Shown: positions 11,296-23,254 of the stretch, one piece after another
How positions within the stretch are numbered: the first letter of the stretch is position 1
How the letters are laid out: each line of letters starts with the position of its first letter
Source of the DNA: Larix kaempferi
Lineage: Eukaryota; Streptophyta; Pinopsida; Pinales; Pinaceae
Length of the DNA: 64,000 nucleotides
Direction of reading: 5' to 3'
Assembly: GCA_027924585.1 (NCBI GenBank)
Contig: BSBM01000007.1
Span: forward strand, 8,752,001 to 8,816,000
The notes under the pieces: generated by a model
Database searches by the model: none
What the model saw: the letters and a program-made list of their open reading frames with translations, nothing else
Told to the model about the DNA's origin: nothing
Program-made: the position numbers and the translations under genes

Positions 11296-13450
11296 TTGGA
11301 TGTGGATTCTCCACCTGCCTCTGAAATTGGTGACGAAGATCTAGAAACACTGGATGCTCTGGTCGACATTCAAGAACCGCCTATTGACAGTCTGTCTCAG
11401 GATGAACAGCCAGAGATATCTCTCCATGCTTTAGCTGGAATCACCACCCCCCAAACAATGCAAGTCAGGGGATACTTCAAGAAGCTTCCTCTTACAATAC
11501 TCATTGATTCTGGTAGCACTCATAATTTCATTGACCCTTGGATCACCAAACAAGCTGATTGTTTTATCCATCCTTGCTCCAACTTTGAAGTCATGGTTGC
11601 CAATGGGGGCACCTTACCTTGCAAAGGGAAGTTTTGAAATGTTCGTATCTCTATGGGAGATTATACCTTGCGCTCTGACATGTTCGCCTTGACCTCAGGC
11701 GGATGTGATGTGGTTTTGGGTGCTCAATGGCTATGCACACTTGGCCCTATCTTATGGGATTTTGCTGAACTTTGGATGCAGTTTTCCCTCAATGGCCAAA
11801 AACAAACCTTGACAAGATTACAACCAAGTTCTCTTAGCATTATCTGTTCACATCGCATGGAAAAACTCCTCAAGAAGAATTCACATGGTGTCATCGCTCA
11901 TCTCCATTCCATTCAGATGCAACCTTCAGTGGTCTCCACTACTCCTTTGGATCTACAACAAATTCTTGATCGATATACAGGTGTTTTTGCTGAACCAGTG
12001 GGATTGCCACCTTCCAGGCCAGAATACCATCATATTCAGCTCCTTCCTGGCAGCGTTCCTCCCAACATCAGGCCCTATCGCTACCCATTTCACCAAAAAA
12101 CGGAGATTGAAATGCTCGTTCGGGACTTATTAAAGAAAGGTATTATTCGCCCAAGCACTAGTTCCTTTTTTTCTCCAGTTATTCTTGTCTGCAAAAAAGA
12201 TGGGTCATGGCTCCTCTACATTGACTTTCGAGCACTTAATCACCTCACCATCAAGGATAAGTTTCCAATTCCTGTTGTTGATGAGCTTCTTGATGAGCTT
12301 CATGGGGCTCACTTTTTCTCCAAGTTCGATCTTCGATCTAGGTATCATCGAATTCAGGTTCATGAGGATGATATCCCTAAAACAACTTTCCGCACACATG
12401 ATGGCCATTATGAGTTTTTGGTCATGCCCTTTGGCCTCACTAATGCTCCTTCCACATTCTAGGCATTAATGAATAAAATATTTCGACCCTACTTGCGGAA
12501 ATTCATTCTGGTATTCTTTGATGATATCCTCATCTATAGTAAAACATGGGATGAACATCTCCATCATCTGGATCTTGTCATGCAACTTTTCTCTGACCAT
12601 CATCTCCATGCCAAGCAGTCTAAATGTGTTTTTGGACAGAAGGAAGTTGAGTATCTCGGGCACATTATCTTAGCACAAGGGGTTCGCGTGGATCCTGCCA
12701 AAATCGATGCCATGAACAATTGGCCGCATCCTCAAACACTCAAGAGCCTTCGTGGTTTTTTGGGGTTGACTGGCTACTACTGCAAGTTTGTCAAGGATTA
12801 TGGGAAGATTGCAGCTCCATTAACTTCTTTATTGAAAAAGGATGCTTTTACATAGACACATGCTACTCAGTGTGCATTTGACAAACTAAAACAAGCTATG
12901 TGTACTACACCTATTCTAGCTATGCCCGATTTTTCCAAGCCCTTCACTATTGAGAGTGATGCTTGTGGCAATGGACTTGGTGCTGTTCTCCTTCAAGATG
13001 AACACCCCATTACGTTCACTAGTAAAGCCCTTTCAGGTAAGAATTTTGCTGCCTCTACCTATGAGAAGGAAATGATGGCTATTTTGCATGCAGTATAGAA
13101 GTGGCACCCATACCTATTAGGGAATCATTTCTGCATCAAGACTGATCACCAGAGTCTGAAATATTTCTTGGAACAGCGTGTCTCCTCCCCGGCACATTAG
13201 CAAACTCATGGGTTATGACTATGAGATCACTTACAAGAAGGGCAAAGACAATATTGTGGCAGATGCTCTTTCTCGCAAATTTGATGCCCAAGGTTCTCTT
13301 TCAGCTATTTCTATGCCTGTTCCAAATTGGTTGCAATTTGTTCAACAGGGTTATGTCAATGACTCTTCCTTATCTTAAATCATCCAACACTCGACCAACA
13401 ACCCTTTTGCTGTACCACATTACTCTTGGGATGGTGCTTCTCTAAGATAC
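11296..13450 (+). pseudogene. Chromovirus protease, reverse transcriptase and RNase H (element D)
   Basis: The protease shows ILIDSGSTHNFID (11497-11540) and LGAQWLCTLGPI. RT follows from about 12040 with PYRYPFHQKTEIE, YIDFRALNHLTIKDKFPIP, MPFGLTNAPSTF and the active site FFDDILIYS (12508-12540), whose Asp pair is intact. RNase H starts near 12930 with FTIESDACGNGLGAVL and continues to DALSRKF. In-frame stops lie at 12460, 12853 and 13096 and in the protease at about 11636, plus a frameshift near 13180. Several stops look like CAG to TAG changes. These enzymes copied the element RNA into DNA. Confidence 0.93.
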
Positions 13451-13462
13451 AAGGGTCGTCTG

Positions 13463-14750
13463 GTGCTTCCCCAGAGCACAGATATTCAACAGGCTGTCTT
13501 CTATGAACTCCATGCTTCTCCATCGGCAGGACACTCTGGGTTCCTCAAAACGTATGAACGGGAACAGCGTAACTTCTTTTGGCAGGGCATGAAAAGGACA
13601 ATTCAACAGATGGTGACCGAATGTGATACCTGCCACCACAATAAGGGTGAAACAACACTCCTTCCAGGATTGCTCGAACCCTTGCCCATACCTACACGGA
13701 TTTGGACAGATATTTATATGGATTTCATTGAAGGGATCCCTAAATCTAGCGGGAAGACAGTGATTCTTGTTGTGGTTGATCGCCTCTCCAAATATAGTCA
13801 TTTTTGTGCTCTCATCCATCCCTATACAGCCTCTTCAATCGCTCAAATTTTCCTGGACCAGATCTTTCGTCTTCATGGCATCACTTCTTCCATTGTCTCG
13901 GATCGTGATGCGACTTTCACCAGTCATTTTTGGACTGAACTCTTTCGCCACACTGGCACCAAACCGAAGATGAGTTCAGGGTATCACCCACAAACAGATG
14001 GTCAGACTGAAATTATCAATAAATTCTTGGAAACTTATCTTCATTGCTTCACCTCTTAACAACAACATCAGTGGGCAAAGTGGCTCGCTCTCGCTGAATG
14101 GTGGTACAATACCTCTTACCACACTGCCTCTAAAATGACCCCATATGAAGTAGTATATGGTGAGGCACCTCCAGTTCTTCCATACACCCCCACCAGTTCA
14201 CCAGTTCAGGAAGTTGACACGGTCCTTTGAAACTGTGATCCGATTCTTCGCATTTTGCAAGACAATCTTCACATGGCAAGAAATCGCATGAAGCAATAAG
14301 CTGATCAACACCGTTCTGAGCGCACTTTTCAAGTCGGCGATATGATTTTTCTTTGTCTCCATCCGTACAAGCATTCCTCCCTGAAGCTCAAAGGGCGTCA
14401 TAAGCTCGCTCCAAAGTTCTATGGGCCATATCGGATTCTTCAGAAGATTGGGTCCGTTGCTTATAAATTGGAACTTCCTCCTTCTTCCCGCATTCATCCA
14501 TTCTTTCATGTCTCTTGTCTGAAGAAAGTTATTGGCACCAACATCAGTGGACAAACAATTTTACCTGAACTGGATAATGAATGATCCATCCTTTTGGAGC
14601 CGGAGGCCATCCTCAATCGGCGCACTCGTCAGCTTCGCTCTCGCTCTATCACAGAGGTCTTAATTCAGTGGCACGGCATGCAACCAGAGGATGCTACATG
14701 GAAACCAATCCTTCAGATTCAACAACAATTTCCACATCTAAAGCTTTGAG
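13463..14750 (+). pseudogene. Chromovirus integrase with C-terminal chromodomain (element D)
   Basis: The HHCC zinc region reads FYELHASPSAGHSG then CDTCHHNKG. The core has Asp in TDIYMDFIEG, Asp in SDRDATFTSHFW and Glu in GQTEIINK, so the catalytic triad is present. After a stop at 14057 the frame continues with WWYNTSYHTASKMTPYE and the C-terminal HKLAPKFYGPYRIL. A stop at 14582 separates a chromodomain-like tail (about 14594-14750: EVLIQWHGMQPEDATWKP, then FPHLKL). A chromodomain of this kind guides insertion to heterochromatin and places D among chromoviruses. Stops near 14228 and 14298 also break it. Confidence 0.92.
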
Positions 14751-14765
14751 GACAAAGATTTTTTT

Positions 14766-14778
14766 AAGGGGGAGGGGA
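14766..14778 (+). promoter_or_regulatory. Polypurine tract of element D
   Basis: AAGGGGGAGGGGA directly precedes the 3' LTR start TGTTAGG. Confidence 0.92.
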
Positions 14779-15153
14779 TGTTAGGAAACCATGTCTTTAC
14801 TTTGTTAGTATATTTTTGTTGGACGCATATGCTTTGTAAGTCGTCCCGTAGTATTTGTTGCTCAATAGTTTATGTTATTGTTGTTGGCGCATATGCTTTG
14901 TAAGTCGCCCGTAGTATTGTTGATCCATAGTTTGTAGTGGCCCATGGTTTTGACCCATAGTATTGGCGCCTAGACTTAGTACATAAGTGTGTGTTGAGAC
15001 CTATGAAGGTACCGTGAAGTTATTTGTATTGAGCTTGCTCAAAGGAGATTGCCCCCTCGAAGTGGCCTGTGATCAATATAAAAGTGATTCTGAGTTCTAT
15101 CATTTCTACTATTTCGCATATTCTTATTAATTAATTGTTGCAGGTGCATCACA
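14779..15153 (+). repeat. 3' LTR of element D (375 bp)
   Basis: Same length and ends as the LTR at 9049-9423, in direct orientation. Confidence 0.93.
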
Positions 15154-18100
15154 TCTTATGTCCATTGCTAGAAAGATGAAATAGCTTGGTCATGGTTGTA
15201 AGTAACTCTGTCTCTGGTTCAAACACCTTGAAATTTGATGATGTTATTGGTGTTATTCTTAGCGAGGAAATGCGAAGAAAAAGCATAGGTGAGACATCAG
15301 GTAATGCATTGAACATGGAGAGCAGGGGAAGACAAAAGGAGAGAGGAAAGAGCCAAGGTAATCGTGGCAAGTCTAAAACGAGTAGATCCAAGTCTAGACT
15401 AGGAAAGATAGAGTGCTGAAATTGTGGAAAGAAAGGACATATGAAGAAAGACTGCAGATCTCTAAAGAAGAAAGGAGATGCACAGAAGGAAACTACCCAG
15501 GAAGCAAATGTAGCAGGTGATGTGTTACAAGATGCTTTGAATCTTGCATTAGATAATACTAGTGATTATTGGGTAGTAGATTCAAGGGCTTCATGTCATG
15601 CTACACCCCATAGGAAATATTTTCATGATTATGTTCTAGGTGATTCTGGACATGTTTTATTGGGTGATTATGAGCCATGTAAAATTGTTCGAATTGGGAA
15701 GGTATGGATAAAAGTTAAGAATGGAACTGATTGGTTGTTGAAATATGTTAGGAATATTGCTGCTATGCAAAGAAATATGATCTCAACAGGGCAGTTGGGA
15801 GATGGCGGTTGTCTATCTACATTTGGTGAAAAGTGGTGGAATATCACTAAAGGATCAATGGTGATAACAAAGGGAGACATGGTACGTACGTTGTATTTAT
15901 GTCTTCATAATACTGACCATTCTATCTCTTTAGCTTCCATAGGAACAAATATAGCATTGTGGCATCATAGGCTTGGCCACATGAGTGAGAAGGGGATGCA
16001 GATTCTCCACTCAAGGAAGTTGCTGCCAGATTTGAAGCAGGTAAGTTTGGAATTCTGTGAAAACTGTGTTTATGGAAAATAGAAGAGAGTCAAATTTCTC
16101 AGGGTTGGGAAACAGAAGAAGAATGAAAAGTTAGAGCTTGTGCATATTGATGTATGGGGACCGGATCAGGTACAATCTCTTGGTGGCTCCCATTATTATG
16201 TTACATTTATTGATGATGCAACTAGGAAAACTTGGGTTTATTGCATTAGACAGAAATCTGATATGTTTACTACTTTTAAGAAGTGGAGAGCTTTGGTTGA
16301 GAATGAGACAAGAAAAAGGTTGAAGTGTCTAAGATCTTATAATGGAGGTGAGTACTGCGGTAAGGAGTTTGATAGTTACTGTTCATACCATGGGATTCGT
16401 AGAGAGAAGACAGTCCCAGGAACACCACAAGAAAATGGTGTGTCAAAAAGGATGAACAGAACGATCATGGAGCATGCAAGGTGTATGAGACTGCATGCAG
16501 GGTTTCCCTTACAGTTTTGGGCAGATGTTGTAAATACTATAGTTTATTTAATAAACATAAGACCTTCAAGTGCTTTGGATGGTGGTATTCCAGAGGAGGC
16601 ATGGATAGATAAAAAGGTAAACTACTCATTTCTGAGAACGTTTGGTTGTGAAGCATTTGTCCATATTGATAAAGAAAATAGAACAAAGCTTGAAGCTAAA
16701 TCCAAGAAATGTACCTTTATTGTATATGGGATTGATGATTTTGGTTATCGTTTATGGGATTATGAAAATCGCAAAATCATTAGAAGTAGAGATGTCATGT
16801 TCAATGAAAAGGTCATGTATAAAGATCAGTTGCTTGGAAAGAAACAGGAAAAGGAAAAGGAAAATATAGAGTACACAATACTTGATGAAATTCAAGAAAA
16901 TGAAGTTCCAAAGGTGCCAAAAAATCAAGAACATCAGCAGGTACCCGAAACTTCTGCAACTGCAAGAAGATCTACCAGGTTAAGTAGACTCCCTAAACGA
17001 TACTCTCCTGCAATGTATTATTTGTTGATGACCGATGCTGGTGAACCAGAGTGTTATGAAGAAGCAATGTAGGTGGAAACTAGAAAGAAGTGGGAGCAAG
17101 GCATCAAGGAGGAGATGGACTCATTGGTAGGTAACCAGACTTGGGATTTGGTTCAGCTGCCTACTGGTAAAAGAACATTGCAGAACAAATGGATTTACAG
17201 GTTGAAGGAAGAAGAAGGAGGTAAGAAGCGGTACAAGGCGAGACTTGTTGTAAAGGAATTTGCACAGAAGAAAGGTATATATTTTGATGAAATAATTTCT
17301 CTTGTTGTTAAGATGACTTCAGTTAGGACTATTTTAAGTCTAGTGGCGGTAGAATATTTGCATCTTGAACAATTAGATGTAAAAACAGCCTTTCTCCATG
17401 GGGATTTGGAGGAAGAGATATATATGTAGCAACCACAAGGGTATGAGTTCAAAAGTAAGGATAACTTGGTATGCAGGTTGAAAAAGAGTTTGTATGGCTT
17501 GAAGCAAGCTCCAAGGCAGTGGTATTTAAAATTTTACAGGTTTATGATAGAACAAGGTTATAGTAGATGTCATTATGACCACTATGTCTATTTCAAGAAG
17601 ATAGATAATGAAAGATATATTATCTCATTATTGTATGTGGATGGCATGCTTGTTACAGGGTCTAACATGCAGGATATAAATGTACTCAAATGGAATCTAG
17701 CTAAATCATTTGCGATGAAGGATTTGGGTGTTGCAAAGCAAATCCTTGGTATGAGAATAACAAGAGACAGGAAAAATTGCAAATTGACATTGTCTCAGGG
17801 TGAGTACATACAAAAGGTGTTGGAGAGGTTCAGAATGCAGAATGAAAAACTAGTTAGTACACCTTTGGCTAGCCACTTCAGTCTAAGTAAGGAAATGTGT
17901 CCCAAGACATAGGAAGAGACAGATAACATGTCCAAGATTCCCTATCAATCAACAGTTGGTAGCTTGATGTATGCCATGGTGTGCACAAGACTAGATATTG
18001 CACAAGCAATGGGAGTTGTGAGCAGATATATGAACAATCTAGGTAAAGAACATTGGAAGGTAGTACAATGTATTCTCAGGTATTTGAGAGGTACTACCAC

Positions 18101-18595
18101 TCAGGCATTATGTTTTGGAGGTTCAGAAATTGTTCTGCAGGGATATGTTGATGCAGATATGGAAGGTGATAAGGATAACAAGAGGAGCACCACAGGGTAT
18201 GTGTTTATTGTAGGTGGAATAGTAGTAAGTTGGATTTCGAAACTGCAGAAGGTTATTGCACTTTCAACAACGGAAGCAGAGTATGTTGCTATTACAGAGG
18301 ATAGTAAAGAGATGATTTGGTTTTGAGGTTTATGGAGGAATTGGGTAAGAAGCAGAAGGATAGAAGGTTGTATAGTGACATCCAGAGTGCCATTCATCTT
18401 GCAAAGAACTCAACATTCCATTCCAGGACTAAACATATACAGCTCAAGTACCATTTCATACACTTTTTTCTGGAAGATGAACTGTTGAAGCTCGAAAAGA
18501 TACATACTAGCCAGAATCCTGCAGACATGTTCACAAAGGTAGTGACCAGAGAGAAACTGATTTCCTGCTCGATTTTAGTTGGCCTTCTAGAATGA
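15154..18595 (+). pseudogene. Ty1/copia gag end and pol (element C)
   Basis: Gag resumes after D (SGSNTLKFDDVIGVILSEEM) and ends with a zinc knuckle in which the residue after the first Cys is a stop (C-stop-NCGKKGHMKKDC, about 15415). The protease region has WVVDSRASCHATP, with DSG altered to DSR. Integrase spans 15950-16760; LRSYNGGEY and NGVSKRMNRT show that the second catalytic Asp and the Glu of the usual DNGGE and ERMNR motifs are replaced. RT spans 17090-17900 and has LLYVDGMLVTG where YVDD is expected. RNase H ends ADMFTKVV. Stops lie at 16080, 17070, 17427 and 17910; a frameshift is at about 18325. All three enzymes have lost key residues. Confidence 0.93.
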
Positions 18596-18670
18596 AGGTG
18601 AACATGAGAAAGTTTCCAAGTCCAATTCTAACAAGTGCACCAGCGGTGGAGTTGTTGTGATCAGTATCCA

Positions 18671-18680
18671 AGTGGGATAT
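18671..18680 (+). promoter_or_regulatory. Polypurine tract of element C
   Basis: AAGTGGGATA lies immediately before the 3' LTR start TGTTGG. Confidence 0.65.
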
Positions 18681-19337
18681 TGTTGGTTGTGGAGCCTGAT
18701 CTCTGAATTCAGAGATATTATTATTTAGCCGTGTCCATACCCCAGGTTTGGTTATGATCCCAGCACGATCCCCTAGGGGTCCGATGTAGTGGTTGCACTC
18801 CCCCGGCTGGGGGGCGTGGGGGCCAGTGGACCCCCGTCGGGGGTTTGGTGGTAACGCCCCCGAGAAATGTGGCTTGGGGGAAATGCCCCCAAGTTACAGG
18901 GGTTCGAGGACAATTCATCCGAGAAAATGGGGGTTCGGGGGCGTAGGCCTAGAGAAAAATTTTTGGGGCTGTTTTCGCCGCCAATTTTCAGGCCCATGGT
19001 TTTTGGTAACCTATGGTTTTTCCCATTGTATTTCCCTTATAAAAGAAATACATTGTAACATGGATAGGGTTGATGTATTAGGTTTTATGGATTGTAAACA
19101 TCTTTGAGATCAAGAAGAGAGACTATGAGACAGCGAAGAGGAAGTGCAGCAGTTGTGCTGCAGGTTGTATCCCTTCACTTTGTTAGACAGTATAATAATA
19201 AGGACTGGAAACTTTAGTGTGGATGTATCCCATCTTGGGGTGAACCACGATATATCTGTGTCTCTCTTGTAATGTGTGTGTGATTATATTTTCATTTCTA
19301 TATATTGTTATTGCTCTGCGATCCTGTTTTTCTAACA
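18681..19337 (+). repeat. 3' LTR of element C (657 bp)
   Basis: Same ends as 7954-8526. It holds the longer form of a G/C-tract region (about 18795-18965) with many runs of five or more G or C. Confidence 0.93.
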
Positions 19338-19544
19338 GAATTTGTATACAGTGCATCGACGACGCGCTTTTCCCATACATGAAGTGCATCAGAGAGCCCT
19401 CGACGCACTCCCCACAAAGGGAAAACATGTCACCCAAAACGTGCACAACCCCCTCATTTACAAGTCAAAAAAACCTAACGATTTACCATAAAGCAAAAAA
19501 CTAATCCACTGGAAATATGTTGGACAGAGTTTAGGCTTACCTAT

Positions 19545-20573
19545 TGTTGTTCAGGAAATTCACCCTATAATGAGGAAATGGACACTATCAACTTAGGGGG
19601 AGACAGGTAAACACAATGATTATGCTACAGAAACATCTATAAATAGTAATAGATCAAATATCTTGAAGACGTACCTTATTACTGACGTTTGATCCTAGTT
19701 TCGCTCGATCTTGTGCTCAATCTTCAACTTGATCTTCCACTTCAATAGACCTGCAACATGAAGATACCTTCCTCAACGTATCTTTATTGATATAAAGATG
19801 ATAAAATTGAAATGCAATTCAAACATCAAGAACAATCAAGCATTTAATCAAATAAATACACAATCTATTAAGCATTATATTTGGGACAGGAAAGAATGCT
19901 TCAACCTTTATTGTCAAAATCATATAATGATTACAAGTTATACCTGATCAATCCAGCATGCTTATGCAACCAAATTCTGGGATCCTGCTCTTCTCTGACT
20001 TGAAATCTTCCAGCATAACAACCCTTCATACAAATTTCTCTTCTTGTGAATCAGAGTCACCACAATGTCTAACCCCTCTCCTCAATCCTCCTTGTATTTA
20101 TAAGACAAAGAAGGTAGTTTAGATCGAGAGGTGGTTGTAATGGAAGTTGGGGAAGTTGCAAAACAAACTGCAACTAATCCCAATTCGTTAAATTAATATA
20201 TTTTTTATCATATTTTAAGGTGTGCACGAGTTTTTCACAGTGAAGTAGCGCACAATATGCAACTTCAGTGTTTAACAACTAGTGTTTGCATCTTTTTGAG
20301 GGCATGCGCTAGTTTACTGATGTGGAGTAGCGCACAACAGGAGATGTGCGCTACTATTGAGCCTATGGAGTAGGGCATGAGCACTAGTATGCTGAAGTAG
20401 AGTAGCGCACAGCTCAAAACATGAGGTTTTTTAGGGTTTTGCTAGCTTGCAAAGGGTAAGTCAAGTCAAGGTATCATCAAAGGTCATCATGTTCTTCAAT
20501 CCAAGTTGTCCTTTTGTGTAATCAACAGCTGAAGGTGATCACGGATGGAGAAGTGCAGATTTGAACTTTAACA
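19545..20573 (-). repeat. 3' LTR of element E (1029 bp)
   Basis: On the minus strand it starts TGTTAAAGTTC and ends CCTGAACAACA. A TATA box TATAAATA (complement of 20095-20102) is present. The motif GTAGCGCAC or its reverse occurs several times between 20245 and 20410. Confidence 0.94.
20095..20102 (-). promoter_or_regulatory. TATA box in LTR of element E
   Basis: TATAAATA on the minus strand, in the middle of the LTR. In the 5' LTR copy the matching site (near 48775-48785) reads CTACAAATA, so the TATA core is lost in the copy that would drive transcription. Confidence 0.6.
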
Positions 20574-20583
20574 GATTCCCCCT
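20574..20583 (-). promoter_or_regulatory. Polypurine tract of element E
   Basis: On the minus strand AGGGGGAATC directly precedes the LTR start TGTTAAAG. Confidence 0.8.
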
Positions 20584-23254
20584 AATGTGTGAGGTCAGAG
20601 GGAAATGATGGCCGAAATACATTATAATTCCAAGTCAGAGGAGGAGCATGAAACCACAAAACCAAGTCACAGAAACACCTGAAACATAGATCAAGGTCAG
20701 CGAGCAATTACAATCTTGACATCATATAGATGTATAGTCTGATACAACATGATCTCCGATACATAACTAGGAGATGTATATATACCATGGCCACTTGAAA
20801 TACAAATGTGGATCCATGTCAAATTGAGAGATCATAGCCATAACAACAAACTGGATCTATGTCTCAGGGAGAGCTGTAAATAAGTGAGGCTCAGTCTTGT
20901 GCAGCTTAGGTGATAACATAATGAATTGATGTCATCAACATCCCAAGGTCTTCATCCAAAACAACCCAAGGTACAAACCCTAACCATGTGAATAAATGAG
21001 CTGAAAGTCGAACATGGGGGGTATCATTTGATTACTGGTCCTTGATGTATACCGTTAACAAACGCGAGGGCTTCCACCGATAATGATGATGGGGCCCAAG
21101 GTACCTAGTACGATCCAACAAGTGTGAATAAGTTGACTTGGAGTCGAACACTTGAGGATCCTATCAAATAAGAGACATTGATATATTCTCATCATTCAAC
21201 AGCGAGGAAAATTGCCACTGGTGACTGCAATCTCCAAGGTACTAACTGAAACTCTAAACTTCAATCCCAGAGCAAAATGAGTTGATGTCGATGGGAAGAA
21301 GTTTGTTGGAAGGGAGGCCTTGAGGCATCCCCCATCATCCAACATGAGGGACACTCAACTGGTATGAGCTGATATGGAGTAATATATGTAACAATACTGA
21401 CACTAGGATGGCCGACACATGAGGTCAAGGTAAACTGCAAAATGGCCGACATGGGCTATATCCTTGAATAATAAGCATGACACAAAGTGACTTAGGCAGT
21501 TTTCAACATAATGGGGAAAATGATATAAACCTGTAACGTAGGAGACATTAGTAGGCCCTCCATATGGTTGGAAGAATAACCAACTGGGCGAGTAAACAAC
21601 TCGGGTATCAGGTTCACCCTAAGGTCAAAAACTAAACCCAATCAACATGATAGACTCAAGTAGGTGTTGTGTTCAAGGATAGGACTGATTGAACTACTTT
21701 TGAAACTAAAGATATGTTCCATCCTTCTTATCCCTTATTCTTTTTAGATAAAAGAATACCTTTCTTGTTATTTTAATGAGTCTAAGAAAGAATGAAAACT
21801 CAGTAGATCCAACCATGTAAACATTTTAATGAGCCCATGGCAGGAAGACTCAGGACCTTCTTCATTGTTTACAGAGTTCGAAAAAGAGATAGAAGATTAC
21901 TCTATATTACTGATCTCTAGATTTTAGTATCGAACCGAGATCTGTTCTTGCTCTTCGGTGTTTTCAATTTTAAGGAGTCTGAAAAACTTAAACAATAACT
22001 CCATACACCTACTCGTGGATTTTAATGTCAAGCCCAAGTAGGTTAATGCTCGCCAGTGTTTTCCTGTTTATAGAGTCTGAAAACTTAAACAATCCTCTAT
22101 ACACCTACTTGTGGATTTTAATATCGAGCCCAAGTAGGTTAATGCTCGTCGGTGTTTTCCTATTTATAGACTTTGAAAAACTTAAACAATCCTCTTTTTA
22201 CCCTCTCGTGGATTTCACATTGAGCCCGAGTAGGTGAATGCTCGCTTGGTGTTTTCATGTTTAGAGAGCTTGAAAACCCTAAAGAAGGTTGCAAAAGGTC
22301 ATTTTTCGTAAAGTTAGTCTCCTCCCTCGAAAAAGTGTAAAACAATGGAATAAGAACTCTTCTAGCGTATACAAGAGTATACCTAGAGTATACCTTTTCC
22401 GTAAATGATCCACCAAGGTCTGGAAAAGCGGTATTTCTATACCTAAGTGGATGAGCCTTCAGTTCCTTTAACAAGAATGAAGAGGACAAGTTTGCTCGGC
22501 AATCTTGTTTAGGTTTCAATAGTCCAAACAAGAGCTTAAAATGACTTAAATGACAGCTTCTAGGATCATGACTCATGATCTGCCAAAACTAGGACTTCAA
22601 CAAACATGTTAGTAATCGTGACAAAAAATCTTAAATGATATGTAATTTTAACCATGACCTAGTTTAGAAGGTCTATCATCAAGAAATTTAGTCTTAAAGG
22701 ATTGATAGTACAAAATTTTAATGAAAATTTGAGAACCATTGGTTGAAAATTACCTTAGTAGCATATGTAGCTATTCATTGATTAAATAACACAATTTGAT
22801 AGAATTTGAAACTATAGAGATTTTACCAAAAGGGGGTAAAAATTTAAAATAAAACTCATATATGTAATTTCAAATTAAAAACTCCAATTTCATTTTGGCA
22901 TTATAGGGCAAAATTTGGGAGAAAACCCTTGGATTTCAATCCTTCGTGGCGATCAACTCAAGCAACCAATCAACATTTTTCCTCCACCAAGTATGTTAAT
23001 TTCATCTTAACTTGCATTTCCATAGTTTATTTGTCAATTTTTGAGCTCAAAATCAAATTTAAGGCCATGCTCAAAGCGTGCAAAGCATGTGCGCTACTCT
23101 ACAATAGGAAAATTAGGTCATACTAGAGGTATGCATTACTATTTCTTATGCACACTAGCGCCCATGCGTGACTGTGTGGCAATAGAGTATCACACACCCC
23201 TGAAAATGAAGAAAAAAGTGTCGAGACTCTAAAAATTGACCTTTTTGTGGCAGG
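20584..23254 (-). other. 3' non-coding block of element E
   Basis: Homologous, in reverse orientation, to 2766-5121 of A and 49259-51293 of B. It has no gene. The centre holds a tandem hairpin array. The part next to the PMD ORF (about 23080-23200) carries GTGCGCTACT-like motifs that also occur in the LTR and leader of E. Confidence 0.75.
21900..22440 (-). repeat. Tandem 95-98-bp hairpin units in element E
   Basis: Units repeat at 95-98 bp (hairpin starts 21912, 22007, 22103, 22200, then 22302 and 22394). Each holds an inverted repeat with a roughly 19-21-nt loop plus a linker such as AAACTTAAACAATCCTC. Arms differ between units but pair within a unit: GATCTC/GAGATC, ACCTACTTG/CAAGTAGGT (22103-22111 with 22131-22139, perfect), TTTTTCG/CGAAAAA (22302-22308 with 22328-22334) and CTTTTCC/GGAAAAG (22394-22400 with 22422-22428). 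The units at 22007 and 22200 have one or two mismatches. Confidence 0.8.

Larger units (their letters stand above)
9049..15153 (+). mobile_element. Element D: chromovirus (Ty3/gypsy) inserted in gag of element C
   Basis: Two 375-bp LTRs (9049-9423, 14779-15153) flank gag, protease, RT, RNase H, integrase and a C-terminal chromodomain, in that order. Flanks TCTTG and TCTTA differ by one base, fitting a 5-bp TSD. I count about 13 differences between the LTRs by eye, so it is old. The gag frame of C resumes directly after it. Confidence 0.95.
7954..19337 (+). mobile_element. Element C: Ty1/copia retrotransposon, split by chromovirus D
   Basis: The LTRs (7954-8526 and 18681-19337) both start TGTTGGTTGTGGAGCC and end TTTCTAACA. 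A PBS follows the first. Flanks are AAATT on the left and GAATT on the right, one mismatch from a 5-bp TSD. The internal order is gag, then (after the D insertion) gag end, protease, integrase, RT, RNase H, i.e. copia order. Without D it is about 5.3 kb, a normal copia length. Active sites are lost in both integrase and RT, so it is dead. Confidence 0.93.
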
